A DNA stretch of 39,421 nt. Source: Ilumatobacter sp. Its GTDB lineage: Bacteria > Actinomycetota > Acidimicrobiia > Acidimicrobiales > Ilumatobacteraceae. Location: NCBI GenBank assembly GCA_007693335.1, contig REDU01000071.1, forward strand, positions 1 through 39,421, read 5' to 3'. The position numbers were made by a program, and so were the translations under genes. The notes beneath the pieces were generated by a model. The model searched no databases and was not told the DNA's origin. It saw only the letters and a program-made list of their open reading frames with translations. Of this stretch, positions 14,371 through 24,299 are shown piece after piece (within the stretch, counting starts at the first letter, position 1; each line of letters starts with the position of its first letter).

Positions 14371-15576
14371 GTGAACACCTCATTCGTTTCGACCATGTCG
14401 ACCCAGCCGGATGCCGAGCTGACCTCGACCGTCCGATCGTTCGGCATGCTGTCGACGTTCCCGCCCACTCCCTGCGGGATCGCCACCTTCGCGGCAGCGT
14501 TGAGCGCCGGTCTCATCGCCCACGGCGCCGCCGTCGATGTGGTGCGCTGTGGCGCGACGTCGGGTCTCGAGGACCCGCTCGTGATGCAGCACCTCGGGGA
14601 CGGGTCGCCAGCCCGGGTCGCTGCGTGCACCGAGGTGCTCAACGCCACCGATGTCGTGATCGTCCAGCACGAGTACGGCATCTACGACGGCGTCGACGGA
14701 GATTCCGTCCTGGGCCTGATGGCCGGGATCGTCGTGCCGATCGTGCTGATCGCCCACACGGTCGTGAACGAACCCACCCCCCACCAGCGATCAGTGCTCG
14801 AACGGGCGTGCGCGACCGCGGACGTCGTCGTGGTGATGACCGACGTCGCTCGACAGCGACTGGTCACCGGATTCGGCGTCGACGCCCACAAGGTGATCGT
14901 GATCCCGCACGGCGCCGCCACCCCTCTGGCGGCCATGAGCGTCGCAACCGGGACCAACCGTGACGACCGGCGACCGCGCCTGTTGACCTGGGGTCTGCTC
15001 GGTCCGGGCAAGGGCATCGAGTGGGCGATCGACGCGTTCGCGGAGCTCGACGATCTCGATCCGCGACCCACGTACGTGATCGCGGGCGCCACCCATCCGA
15101 AGGTCCGCGAGCATGCAGGCGAGGCCTATCGCGAGATGCTGGTGGACCGTGCCGAGCGGAGTGGCTCGGGCTCGAGCGTGAGCTTCGACGACTCGTACCG
15201 GAGTCTCGAGTCGCTGACCGAGCTGATCCGATCCGCCGATCTCGTGGTGTTGCCCTACGACTCCGCCGACCAGGTCACGTCCGGGGTGCTCGTCGACGCT
15301 GTCGCTGCTGGCCGCCCCGTGGTGTCGACTGCGTTCCCGCATGCTGTCGAATTGCTCGCGAGTGGTGCCGGCATCGTCGTGCCCCAGCGAGATCCCGCTG
15401 CGTTGGCAGCTGCGATCCGATCGGTGCTGACCGACGTCGAGCGGGCGCGGGCGATGGCGGCCGAGGCGCGCCGGTTGGCCCCAGATCTGTCGTGGGCAGC
15501 GGTGGCCGGACGCTACGACGCGTTGGGCGGCCGCCTCCTGGCCGAGCGTCGGGTCGAGGGGCCGGTGCCCTCGTGA
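14371..15576 (+). CDS. GT4-type glycosyltransferase (second)
   Basis: The 401-residue protein starts at GTG 14371 behind AGGAGG (14360-14365). Its N-terminal domain opens with RSFGMLSTFPPTPCGIATFA, typical of family 4 glycosyltransferases, and the C-terminal domain has LTWGLLGPGKGIEWAIDAFA and DQVTSGVLVDAVAAGRPVVS. The usual second Glu of the E-x7-E element is Asp here (VLVDAVAAG), a conservative change. The stop overlaps the next gene as GTGA, so it is co-translated with the barrel protein. It probably acts on the same glycan as the divergent GT4 and the GH130 enzyme. Donor and acceptor are not known. Confidence 0.92.
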   Translation: MNTSFVSTMSTQPDAELTSTVRSFGMLSTFPPTPCGIATFAAALSAGLIAHGAAVDVVRCGATSGLEDPLVMQHLGDGSPARVAACTEVLNATDVVIVQHEYGIYDGVDGDSVLGLMAGIVVPIVLIAHTVVNEPTPHQRSVLERACATADVVVVMTDVARQRLVTGFGVDAHKVIVIPHGAATPLAAMSVATGTNRDDRRPRLLTWGLLGPGKGIEWAIDAFAELDDLDPRPTYVIAGATHPKVREHAGEAYREMLVDRAERSGSGSSVSFDDSYRSLESLTELIRSADLVVLPYDSADQVTSGVLVDAVAAGRPVVSTAFPHAVELLASGAGIVVPQRDPAALAAAIRSVLTDVERARAMAAEARRLAPDLSWAAVAGRYDALGGRLLAERRVEGPVPS

Positions 15577-16634
15577 GTAGGGGAGCGGGCTCCCCGCTGA
15601 TGCCGGCACTGCGATCGCCGAGACTCCCTGCCTGGCGTCATGTGCTGGCGATGAGTGACGGCATCGGGATGTTCGAGCACGCCGACCTCGCTGCACCGCG
15701 GCTCGAACACGGGTACTGCACCGACGATGTCGCTCGGTTGCTGATCGCGATCGTGCGTGAGCCGGACCACGGCCGAGAGCTGAACGAGCTGGCACGGGTC
15801 TGCTTCCGGTTCCTGGCCGACTCGCAGGGGGCGACCGGTCGCACGCGCAACCGCCGGCGCGCCGGCGGCCGCTGGCACGGCCGGCGTGGTGTCGAGGACT
15901 GCTGGGGTCGGAGCACGTGGGCGTTCGGCAGCGCTGCCCGCTCTGCCCCCGACGAATGGATGCGGACCAGCGCCGTGGCGTACTTCGGTCACGCCGTCGG
16001 GCAACGATCGCCCCATCGCCGGGCGATGGCGTTCGCCGCGCTCGGCGCCGCCGAACTGCTCACCGTCCATCCCCGGCACGGTCGGGCGTTGCAGCTGCTG
16101 TCCGATGCGGTCGCGACGATCGGCCCGCTCGACGACGATCCCGAGTGGCCCTGGCCGGAACAGCGGCTGGCCTACGCGAACGCCGCGATCCCCGAGGTGC
16201 TCATCGCAGCCGGGACCTCGCTGGATCGTCCCGACGTGCTCGCCGACGGGCTGGTGCTGCTGCGCTGGCTCCTCGACCGTCAGATCGTCGACGGTCATCT
16301 CTCGCCGGTCCCGGTCGACGGCGCTGGTCGCGACGATCGTGCCCCCGCGTTCGACCAGCAGCCGATCGAGGTGGCGGCGCTGGCCGACGCCTGTGCCCGG
16401 GCCGAGTCGGTCACGGGGGATCCCGAGTGGCGAGACGGGGTCGATCTGGCGATCGCGTGGTTCGACGGTCACAACGACGTCGACACGGTCATGTCCGACC
16501 CGATCACCGGTGGCGGGTTCGACGGGCTCACCCCCGACGGCGCCAACCTCAACCAGGGTGCAGAGTCAACGTTGGCACTGATCTCCACGATGCAGCACCG
16601 CCGGTCGACCCGGTTGACGGCCCGCTCGGGCTGA
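15573..16634 (+). CDS. Helical-barrel glycosidase-like protein of the carbohydrate locus
   Basis: The 353-residue product starts at GTG 15573, overlapping the preceding stop as GTGA; an internal ATG at residue 10 is an alternative. It is rich in repeated amphipathic helices with aromatic and acidic residues, for example EHGYCTDDVARLL, VEDCWGRSTWAFG and AYANAAIPEVLIAAG. This is the look of a six-hairpin (alpha/alpha) barrel, the fold of many glycoside hydrolases and lyases, but I recognise no catalytic motif. Its partners are two GT4 enzymes and GH130, so a role in making or trimming the same glycan is likely. It converges with the GH130 gene with a 26-base gap. Confidence 0.75.
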   Translation: MSRGAGSPLMPALRSPRLPAWRHVLAMSDGIGMFEHADLAAPRLEHGYCTDDVARLLIAIVREPDHGRELNELARVCFRFLADSQGATGRTRNRRRAGGRWHGRRGVEDCWGRSTWAFGSAARSAPDEWMRTSAVAYFGHAVGQRSPHRRAMAFAALGAAELLTVHPRHGRALQLLSDAVATIGPLDDDPEWPWPEQRLAYANAAIPEVLIAAGTSLDRPDVLADGLVLLRWLLDRQIVDGHLSPVPVDGAGRDDRAPAFDQQPIEVAALADACARAESVTGDPEWRDGVDLAIAWFDGHNDVDTVMSDPITGGGFDGLTPDGANLNQGAESTLALISTMQHRRSTRLTARSG

Positions 16635-16660
16635 CGGCCCGCTCGGCTCCAGCGTCCAGG

Positions 16661-18130
16661 TCAGCCCGACAAGCGGTCGAGCAACTCGTCGAGCGGGATC
16701 GTCGCCAGTTTGGTTCCCACGTCGGCGTAGCCGTAGGGCAGCACGAGGTGACCGGCATGGATCATGCTGCCGCACGAGTAGACCACGTTCGGCACGTATC
16801 CCTCGCGCTCGTCGGCCGCGGGGCTGAGGAGTGGTTCGGCGAGGTGGCCGATCACCCGAGTGGGATCGTCGAGGTCGAGCAGCAGCGCACCGAGGGTGTA
16901 CCGCCGCATCGCGCCGACGCCGTGGGTGATGACGAGCCATCCGGCGTCGGTCTCGAGTGGCGATCCGCAGTTCCCGAGCTGCATCAGTTCCCATGGACGC
17001 TCGGGTTCCTGGATGATGGTGGCCTCGGGCCAGACCCGGACATCGTCGGACATCATGATGAAGTTGTTCACGTTGTCGTGCCGGCCGAGTGCCACGTAGC
17101 GCCCGTCGATGCGACGCGGGAAGATGGCGATGCCCTTGTTGCGCGCCGCGGATCCACGCAGCGTCGACATGCGGAACTCCACCAGGTCGGCGGTCTCGAT
17201 GAGCTGCGGGAGGATCTGGTGGCCGTCGAAGGCGGTGTACGTCGCGAAGTAGGTGACGGTGCCGTCGTCGTCCACGAAGCGGACGAAACGAGCGTCCTCC
17301 ATCCCGCGGCTCTCGGCCGGACGGCTCGGGAACAGGACGCGTTCGGAGATCTCGATCGAGCTCGGGAACGATGTGCGGTAGTTCGACGACGCCAACCAGT
17401 ACATCACGTGGGTGGTCTCGATCGAGATCGACTGCTCGACGCCATCGTCCTCCAGGGCGGCGATCGCCACGTCGAGGTCGGCCATCGTGAAGCGATCCGG
17501 CAACCGGGACAGCACGCGCGCCTCGATCTCGTTGATCATCCCGAGTTCAGCGAGCTTGGTGGCGAACAGGTCCTTGTGATGCTCGTCCGATGTCACCTGG
17601 CCGGTGGTCGCGAAGTCGCTCGGTGTGTCGACGTGCACCGCTGCGTCGACCCCGATCACACCGGTCCGGAACTCGATCGACGACAGGTGCCCCTCGCCGA
17701 TCGCTCGCAAGCTCATCACGAATCGGACCTCTCCGGCAGCGAGGCCGGACTGATCGGGCGCGGGCACGATCGACGGGTTGCCGAGCGCCGCAGCCTGGAT
17801 CGAGAACTCGTGGGTGAAGTAGGCGCCGATCAGATGGCGTCGCTCGGTCGAGAGCTCGTCGGGATCGATCCCGGCCTCGCCGAGGCGCCCCTCCATGTGG
17901 CCGAAGTTCCGCTCGAAGACCGCATCGAGATCGCGATGCCTGCCCGCGAAGAGCTCCCGAGTGCCGTGCAGCGTGGCGGTGGCGACCTGGTCCGACATCG
18001 CCATGATCCGCCCCAGCATGACCTGGAGTCGGGTCGAGCCGTCGGCGAACTCCTCTTCACGGGGCACGAACGGCTTGGTGATCACCCGACGAGCGTCGGG
18101 GACGAATCGCACCGTCTCACGACGAGTCAT
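16661..18130 (-). CDS. GH130-family mannoside hydrolase or phosphorylase
   Basis: The 489-residue protein carries a five-bladed-propeller GH130 domain in its C-terminal two-thirds: RGMEDARFVRFVDDDG, TAFDGHQI, KGIAIFPRRIDGRY, GNCGSPLETDAGWLVITHGV, and the tail motif EGYVPNVVYSCG. GH130 enzymes act on beta-linked mannosides, as inverting phosphorylases or hydrolases; which one applies cannot be read here. About 200 N-terminal residues form a helical extension beyond the minimal family length, seen in one broad bacterial subgroup. The ATG at 18130 has no strong ribosome site; a GGAGG nearer 18150 precedes an in-frame CTG and leaves the start uncertain. It converges with the barrel-glycosyltransferase operon. 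Confidence 0.9.
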   Translation of the reverse strand: MTRRETVRFVPDARRVITKPFVPREEEFADGSTRLQVMLGRIMAMSDQVATATLHGTRELFAGRHRDLDAVFERNFGHMEGRLGEAGIDPDELSTERRHLIGAYFTHEFSIQAAALGNPSIVPAPDQSGLAAGEVRFVMSLRAIGEGHLSSIEFRTGVIGVDAAVHVDTPSDFATTGQVTSDEHHKDLFATKLAELGMINEIEARVLSRLPDRFTMADLDVAIAALEDDGVEQSISIETTHVMYWLASSNYRTSFPSSIEISERVLFPSRPAESRGMEDARFVRFVDDDGTVTYFATYTAFDGHQILPQLIETADLVEFRMSTLRGSAARNKGIAIFPRRIDGRYVALGRHDNVNNFIMMSDDVRVWPEATIIQEPERPWELMQLGNCGSPLETDAGWLVITHGVGAMRRYTLGALLLDLDDPTRVIGHLAEPLLSPAADEREGYVPNVVYSCGSMIHAGHLVLPYGYADVGTKLATIPLDELLDRLSG

Positions 18131-18259
18131 CCGGAGCGTGTCCAGGGGGAACCTCCGGTTTCTCGGTGTGGTGGCAGCCGTCGGACCAACGAGCAGCAAC
18201 GGTCACGGTAACGCCACCTCGGCCGATCCATACGGTGTTCGGACATGCCGCGCCCCGGA

Positions 18260-19573
18260 TCAGCGGTCGCGGGTGTCGGCTGCGAGCGCCTCGGCGGCAG
18301 GCTCCACGTCTCGGCCGATCGCTGGTGGGCGGGCGAGCGCGAACAGCACGCTGCCGGTGGCGGCGAGGGCGGCCAGGATGGTGAACCCGGTCTGGTAGCT
18401 GCCGGTGATGTCGGCCAGGATGCCGGCCAGCAGCGGGCCGCCCACCATGCCGAACATGAGGATCAGCGAGGTGTACCCCATGATCTGGGCGAACGCGGTG
18501 GATCCGAAGTAGTCGGCGCGGATGGCGCTCATGAGCGGGCCCCTGGCGCCCCAGGCGAACCCGTGGAGCGCCACGAACGCCCAGATCATGGTGGTCGAGG
18601 TGGCGTAGGTGAGCAGCAGCAGCCCGCTGACGTGGCCGAGCATGGCGATCGAGCAGAGCCAGCGCTTGTCGAAGCGGTCGCCGAGGATGCCACCGAGCAG
18701 CATCCCGAGGATCTGGGCGATGGTGATGCCGGCCAGGACGAAGCTGGCGCCCTGCAGGGTGAAGCCCTGTTCCTGGGTGAGGTACAGCGAGAGGTGGGCG
18801 ATCATCGATCCGACCACGAGCAGGGCGGAGGCGTGGCCGAAGGCGAGGTACCAGAACGCCGAGGAGCGCAAAGCCTGCTGGGCGGTGAGGTGCACGGTGG
18901 AGACCCGGCCGTTGCGGCTCCGATCGTGGTTCGGGTCGGGGGAGGGGTCGTTGTCGATGGCGACGCCCTGTTCGGCGGGCGACGATCCGAAGAAGCGTGA
19001 CAGTACGAGCACCAGGGCGCCCATGACCACGCCCGACAGTGCGGCGGTGGTGCGCCAGCCGAGTTGCGTGAGGGCCAGCACTACGAGTGGTGCGGCCAGC
19101 CCACCGGCGGCGATGCCGAGACCCAGGATCGACAGTGCCCGCGACCGCTTGCGTTCAAACCATCGCACCGTCTCGCTGGTGACGGTGAGGAATCCGCTGA
19201 AGCCGGCCCCGATGGCGATCACGAAGAACGACACGACGAACCACAGCGGCGACGAGATCTGGCTGAGCCAGACGAACCCGATCATCAGGATCACCGCGCC
19301 GAGACGGATCACGCGTCGGGTCCCGAACCGCTGCACGGCCCATCCGTGCAGCGGGCCGAGCAGGCCGCTCTCGGCCCGGTTGAACGAGTACGCGATCGAG
19401 AACGTGGTCTTCGACCAGCCGAACCGGTCCTGGAGCACCACGGCGTAGCTCCCGAACGCCTGGAGCACGAGCGTGCTCTGCAGGGCGAGGATCACCGCGC
19501 CCGAGATCGTCACCTTCCAACCGTGGAACAGCCGTCCGGGTCGGCCGGATCGTGGTGTCGCGGTGGACGTCAC
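18260..19573 (-). CDS. MFS transporter (OFA/monocarboxylate type)
   Basis: The 437-residue protein has about 12 membrane helices and MFS loop features, including GPLHGWAVQRFGTRRVIRLG between helices 2 and 3 and LGGILGDRFDKRW between helices 8 and 9. The opening LFHGWKVTISGAVILALQ and overall layout resemble the oxalate/formate antiporter-like (OFA) and monocarboxylate-porter branch, so organic anion transport is the best guess. It starts at GTG 19573, overlapping the MarR stop as GTGA. It is therefore co-transcribed with and probably regulated by that MarR. The substrate is not determinable. Confidence 0.9.
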   Translation of the reverse strand: MTSTATPRSGRPGRLFHGWKVTISGAVILALQSTLVLQAFGSYAVVLQDRFGWSKTTFSIAYSFNRAESGLLGPLHGWAVQRFGTRRVIRLGAVILMIGFVWLSQISSPLWFVVSFFVIAIGAGFSGFLTVTSETVRWFERKRSRALSILGLGIAAGGLAAPLVVLALTQLGWRTTAALSGVVMGALVLVLSRFFGSSPAEQGVAIDNDPSPDPNHDRSRNGRVSTVHLTAQQALRSSAFWYLAFGHASALLVVGSMIAHLSLYLTQEQGFTLQGASFVLAGITIAQILGMLLGGILGDRFDKRWLCSIAMLGHVSGLLLLTYATSTTMIWAFVALHGFAWGARGPLMSAIRADYFGSTAFAQIMGYTSLILMFGMVGGPLLAGILADITGSYQTGFTILAALAATGSVLFALARPPAIGRDVEPAAEALAADTRDR

Positions 19574-20034
19574 GAATGGTCGGCCAGCGCCTGATCGAGC
19601 GCGTCGACCGCGGCTGACACGAGGTCACGTTCGGCGGGGGTGAGGGTGGCGAGCCGGCCGGCGAGCCATTCGTCGCGTCGGCGCCGTGACTCGTGGACCC
19701 AGGCTCGGCCCTCGTTCGAGACCGAGACGAGGCTGACCCGGGCATCGGCGGGATCGAGGGCCCGTTCGACCAGGCCCTCGGCTTCGAGGGCACCGACCAC
19801 CTTGGTGACCATGGGCGGCGACAGCTGCTCACGGGCGGCCAGGGCGCTGAGACCGAGTGGGCCGTGACGGAGGACCGATCCGAGCACCGACACCTGGGTG
19901 GCGGTGAGCCGACCACCCGACTGCTGGCGCAGCGCCCGTGCCAGCGGCACGATCGTGGCCCGCACCCGCGCCGCGAGCTCGAGGGGGGCCTCGTGCTCTG
20001 CGGCCTCGTGCTGGGCGGCGGGTGTGCGGGTCAC
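19570..20034 (-). CDS. MarR-family regulator of the MFS gene
   Basis: The 154-residue protein has the MarR winged helix: LTATQVSVLGSVLRHGPLGLSALA, then the recognition segment SPPMVTKVVGALEAEGLVER and the wing DPADARVSLVSV. The start is GTG 20034; longer in-frame starts upstream would run through a palindrome at 20053-20073 and read as non-family sequence. MarR proteins are dimeric repressors released by small aromatic or oxidising ligands. It leads the MarR-MFS operon (GTGA overlap) and is divergent from a DsbA-like gene that may share its control. Confidence 0.92.
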   Translation of the reverse strand: MTRTPAAQHEAAEHEAPLELAARVRATIVPLARALRQQSGGRLTATQVSVLGSVLRHGPLGLSALAAREQLSPPMVTKVVGALEAEGLVERALDPADARVSLVSVSNEGRAWVHESRRRRDEWLAGRLATLTPAERDLVSAAVDALDQALADHS

Positions 20035-20052
20035 GTGAACCGACGATAGCCA

Positions 20053-20073
20053 ATACTTCACCCAGTGAAGCAT
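20053..20073. promoter_or_regulatory. Inverted repeat, candidate MarR operator
   Basis: CTTCAC-CCA-GTGAAG is a perfect repeat, extended by two more paired bases on each side beyond one mismatch. It lies in the MarR/DsbA-like intergenic region, upstream of the chosen MarR start, as expected for autoregulation. Confidence 0.6.
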
Positions 20074-20121
20074 CGGATGGTGCGATGCGCTCCACGTCTG
20101 TGTCCCGGTCGTGATGGTCGC

Positions 20122-20127
20122 TACCAT
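20122..20127 (+). promoter_or_regulatory. -10 element of the DsbA-like gene
   Basis: TACCAT ends eight bases before the ATG at 20136, so the transcript would be leaderless or nearly so. No good -35 is visible. Confidence 0.4.
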
Positions 20128-20135
20128 CCGGTGCC

Positions 20136-20747
20136 ATGACCGTGATCGAGGTGTTCGCCGACGTCGCCTGCCCGTTCACCCACGTCGGCCTCCTCCAGTT
20201 CGTCGAACGACGCAACGAACTCGGTCGCCACGACGTGGTCCTGCACGTGCGATCGTGGCCGCTCGAGATCGTCAACGGCCATCCGCTCGATCCGCACTTC
20301 ATCGCCGAGGAGATCGACGACATCCGGGGGCAGATCGCCACCCCACTCTTCGCGCGGTTCTCCGAGGACGCCTTCCCGGCGACCTCGATCCCCGCTCTCG
20401 AACTCTCCGCAGCCGCGTACGACAAGGATCTGGCCACGGGGGAAGCGGTGAGCCTGGCGCTGCGCGACCTCCTCTTCGAACAAGGTGTCGACATCGCCGA
20501 CCCCGAGGTGCTCAGCCGCCTCGCTGCCGAGCACGGCGTGCATGCAGATCTGACCGACACCCATCGGGTCGTGGAGGAACATGCCGAGGGCGTCGAACGC
20601 AACGTCATCGGCTCGCCCCACTTCTTCACCCCGGCCGGCTCGTTCTTCTGCCCGTCCCTCGACGTGCACCGCGACGACACGGGGCACCTCCGGATCACCG
20701 CCGACAGCGGGTTCGATCAGTTCGTCGCCACGTGCTTCGAACGCTGA
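20136..20747 (+). CDS. DsbA-family thioredoxin-fold oxidoreductase
   Basis: The 203-residue protein begins VIEVFADVACPFTHVGLLQF, the DsbA/2-hydroxychromene-2-carboxylate isomerase type of fold, followed by a helical insertion and the cis-Pro loop region GSPHFFTP. The active-site segment is CPFT, with one Cys only, so a dithiol exchange like DsbA is unlikely; it may be a glutathione- or mycothiol-type transferase/isomerase. There is no signal peptide, so it is cytoplasmic. It is divergent from MarR-MFS with a shared intergenic operator, and its 3' end overlaps the converging exporter gene by 31 bases. Confidence 0.87.
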   Translation: MTVIEVFADVACPFTHVGLLQFVERRNELGRHDVVLHVRSWPLEIVNGHPLDPHFIAEEIDDIRGQIATPLFARFSEDAFPATSIPALELSAAAYDKDLATGEAVSLALRDLLFEQGVDIADPEVLSRLAAEHGVHADLTDTHRVVEEHAEGVERNVIGSPHFFTPAGSFFCPSLDVHRDDTGHLRITADSGFDQFVATCFER

Positions 20748-22336
20748 TCCGGCGGGTGACCGTCATCGGGGCGGCGCGCTGGCAGACCACCCGTCGCCAA
20801 CATGGACAGGCTGCCGATGGCGGCCACGGCGAGGAGCCCGGTCCGGAGCGCCGCGAGCTGTGACTCCTCGTAGCTCTCGACGAGCGCGGTGACCTCGTCG
20901 ACCGGCACGCCCGCTGCCGTCGCCAACTCCTCGACGGTCCGTGACGGAACGAAGCTGCTCCCTGATGCCAGGCGCAGCTCGACCGCGGCGGTGAGCTCCG
21001 CCGGGATCCGCTCGTCGTCGGCGATCCGGGCGGCGAACAGGCCGGCCAGGCTCGTCAGCACGATCGCCCCGATGAGCGCCACACCGACCGACGATCCCAG
21101 CTGCTGAGCCGTGTACTGGAGCCCGCCGGCTTCGCTCCGGGACTCGGGATCGACCGAGCTCAACACGATGTTGCCGAGCTGGCTGGCGATCAACCCCATC
21201 GCTGCGCCCAACAGACCCATGCCGATCCCGAACGCGAGCCCATCGAGCATGGGACCGATGGTGCCCATCAGGATCGACGCAGCAAGGACCACCAGTACCA
21301 GCCCGATCCTGACGATCGATCGCGGTGAGAGATACCTGAGCAACAGGCCACCGCTGAAGGAGGTGATCAACATCGCGATCGATGTCGGCAGCATCCGGAT
21401 CCCGGTCTCGAGGGCGTCGAGGCCGATGACGATCTGCAGGAACAGCGGGATGGTGAAGAAGATCCCCATGAGGATCGTGTTCTGGGCGAGGAAGGTCGTG
21501 AGCCCGGACCGGAAGGTGGGGATCGAGAACAGTTGGAACCGAACGAGCGGATCCCGCCCGACGCGCTCTCGGTGTGCCTGCCACAGCCGGAAGAGGGAGA
21601 GGATCGCCACGCCGATCGCCACGACGAACGGTGTCGCTGCGAAACCGAAGGGTTCGACGGGCGAGTTGACGGGCGTCAACCACCCCCATGTCGATGCCTG
21701 GAGAATACCGAGCACGCAGATCGAGATACCGACCGCCGAGAGCACGGCGCCGACCACATCGAGCTTCGGCTTCCGGTCGGCCCGAGGGGCGTCGGCAACC
21801 CACGAGCTGGCGGCGAGGATTCCGATCGCAACCATCACCTCGCCCACGAACACCACCCGCCACGTGAGATTGGTCGTGGCGAAACCACCGAGGATCGGAC
21901 CGATGGCGATGCCGGCGCCGGCCGTTCCGCCGAGCACCCCGTACGCCACCACCCGCGCCCTGCCCGCGTAGTTCCCCGCGACCAGAGCAGCCATCGCCGG
22001 CATCACGAGTGCGGCTCCGACGCCTTCGAGCACGGACCACCCGAGAGCGAGCGACGGCACCGACCAGGCGAGCGCGGTCAGCGCAGAGCCCGCGGCGTAG
22101 ATGACGAGTCCGATCCTGAGTGCCCGTCGGCGACCGACGATGTCACCGATCTTGCCGCCCGTGATCATCAGTGCCGCCATCACCAGCGAGTACAGCGTGA
22201 TGACACCTTGGATCGACGAGACGTCGGTGTCGAAGTCGTCGACGAGCTGACTGATCGAGACGTTCATCACGGACTGGTCGAGCACCATCAGGAACTGGGT
22301 CGCCGACAGCACCATCAGCGCTCGCCACGGCCCCAC
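20717..22336 (-). CDS. DHA2-family (EmrB/QacA-type) drug exporter
   Basis: The 539-residue protein has about 14 membrane helices and the DHA2 hallmarks: FLMVLDQSVMNVSISQLVDD in helix 1 and GGKIGDIVGRRRALRIG in the loop after helix 2. The long C-terminal tail lies in residues 455-539. Such exporters use the proton gradient to expel drugs or lipids. The GTG start at 22336 has no clear ribosome site; an ATG at residue 8 is an alternative. It follows the HAD gene by 42 bases on the same strand and may be the last gene of the sulfatase operon. Its end overlaps the DsbA-like gene on the other strand by 31 bases. Confidence 0.93.
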   Translation of the reverse strand: MGPWRALMVLSATQFLMVLDQSVMNVSISQLVDDFDTDVSSIQGVITLYSLVMAALMITGGKIGDIVGRRRALRIGLVIYAAGSALTALAWSVPSLALGWSVLEGVGAALVMPAMAALVAGNYAGRARVVAYGVLGGTAGAGIAIGPILGGFATTNLTWRVVFVGEVMVAIGILAASSWVADAPRADRKPKLDVVGAVLSAVGISICVLGILQASTWGWLTPVNSPVEPFGFAATPFVVAIGVAILSLFRLWQAHRERVGRDPLVRFQLFSIPTFRSGLTTFLAQNTILMGIFFTIPLFLQIVIGLDALETGIRMLPTSIAMLITSFSGGLLLRYLSPRSIVRIGLVLVVLAASILMGTIGPMLDGLAFGIGMGLLGAAMGLIASQLGNIVLSSVDPESRSEAGGLQYTAQQLGSSVGVALIGAIVLTSLAGLFAARIADDERIPAELTAAVELRLASGSSFVPSRTVEELATAAGVPVDEVTALVESYEESQLAALRTGLLAVAAIGSLSMLATGGLPARRPDDGHPPDQRSKHVATN

Positions 22337-22378
22337 GGATCGAGAAGTTACTTGCCGTCACCCGGCGATGGAGGCTGC

Positions 22379-23297
<919 letters not shown>

Positions 23298-23317
<20 letters not shown>

Positions 23318-24299
23318 CCCAGCTGCGTTCGATCGGCGCCCGCCACACGCAGCGGAAGCCGACGTGGCTCATCCCGGTGTCGATCATCTGCGGCCGGCGG
23401 GCCGCCGGCCGGTAACGCCGGCAGTACGTGTCGGCACACAGGTGCGATCCGCCCTTGACCACTTTGCGTGGCACACGGAACTGCGGTTGCGCCGGGTCGT
23501 AGCTGGCCTCGATGCCGCCACCGCGAGGGTTCGACGGCACGCAGCACGACGATTCGTCCTTCGTCGGGTGGGCCTCGCTCCACCAGTCCTCGGTCCACTC
23601 CCACACGTTGCCGGCCATGTCGAAGAGCCCGAACCCGTTGGCGGGGAACGAGCCCACGGGCGATGTCCGGAACCAACCGCTCTCGGCGCGGGTGCGCCAC
23701 GGGAAGTCGGGGCCGTCCCAGATGTTCGCCATGGCGCGGCCACCCGGACGTACCTCGTGGCCCCATGTGTACTCGGCTCCCTCGAGGCCGCCCCGGGCGG
23801 CGTACTCCCACTCGGCTTCGGTGGGGAGCGCACCGCCGATCCAGTCGGCGTAGGCGGCTGCGTCCTCGTGAGCGATGTGCACCACGGGATGGTCCGCGCG
23901 GTCGGCGACCGAGCTCCCCGGGCCTTCCGGCCGCGACCAGCAGGCGCCGGGTATCCACGCCCACCACTGGCTCAGGTGACGGAGGTCGACCGGACCCGGT
24001 GTCGGGGTGAACACCATCGATCCGGGTACGAGGTTCTCCGGGGGCGCGCCCGGGAACTCGGCCGGATCGAGCGGCCGCTCGGCGACCGTGGCATAGCCGG
24101 TGGCACGGACGAACGACGCGAACTCGGCGTTGGTCACGGCGAACGGTGAGATCCCGAACGCGTCGACCTCCACCCGGTGAGCCGGTGCCTCCTCGGGCTC
24201 GTGGTGGTCCGAGCCCATCGTGAAGCCGCCGCCCTCGAGCCGCACCACCGCCGAGGGGGACGGCCCGTTCGACACCGGTGTTCGAACCGTTCGGTTCAC
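23298..24299 (-). CDS. Formylglycine-generating enzyme (sulfatase activator)
   Basis: The 333-residue protein is an FGE/SUMF1 domain protein. It shows GGGFTMGSDHHEPEEAP, ALPTEAEWEYAARGG, NVWEWTEDWW and the active-site pair Cys288/Cys293 in SHLCADTYCRRYRPAARRP. Both copper-binding cysteines of genuine FGEs are kept; EgtB/PvdO-like relatives do not have this pair. It converts the Cys of C-x-P/A-x-R in sulfatases to formylglycine, and the gene just upstream encodes such a sulfatase (CTAGR). The GTG start at 24299 overlaps the sulfatase stop as GTGA, so both are made together. It is followed by the HAD gene. There is no signal peptide, so activation is probably cytosolic. Confidence 0.95.

Noticed and set aside
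15917-18211. A 764-codon plus-strand frame over the GH130 gene
   Set aside because: It is the antisense of GH130, which has clear motifs on the minus strand; the frame has no family features.
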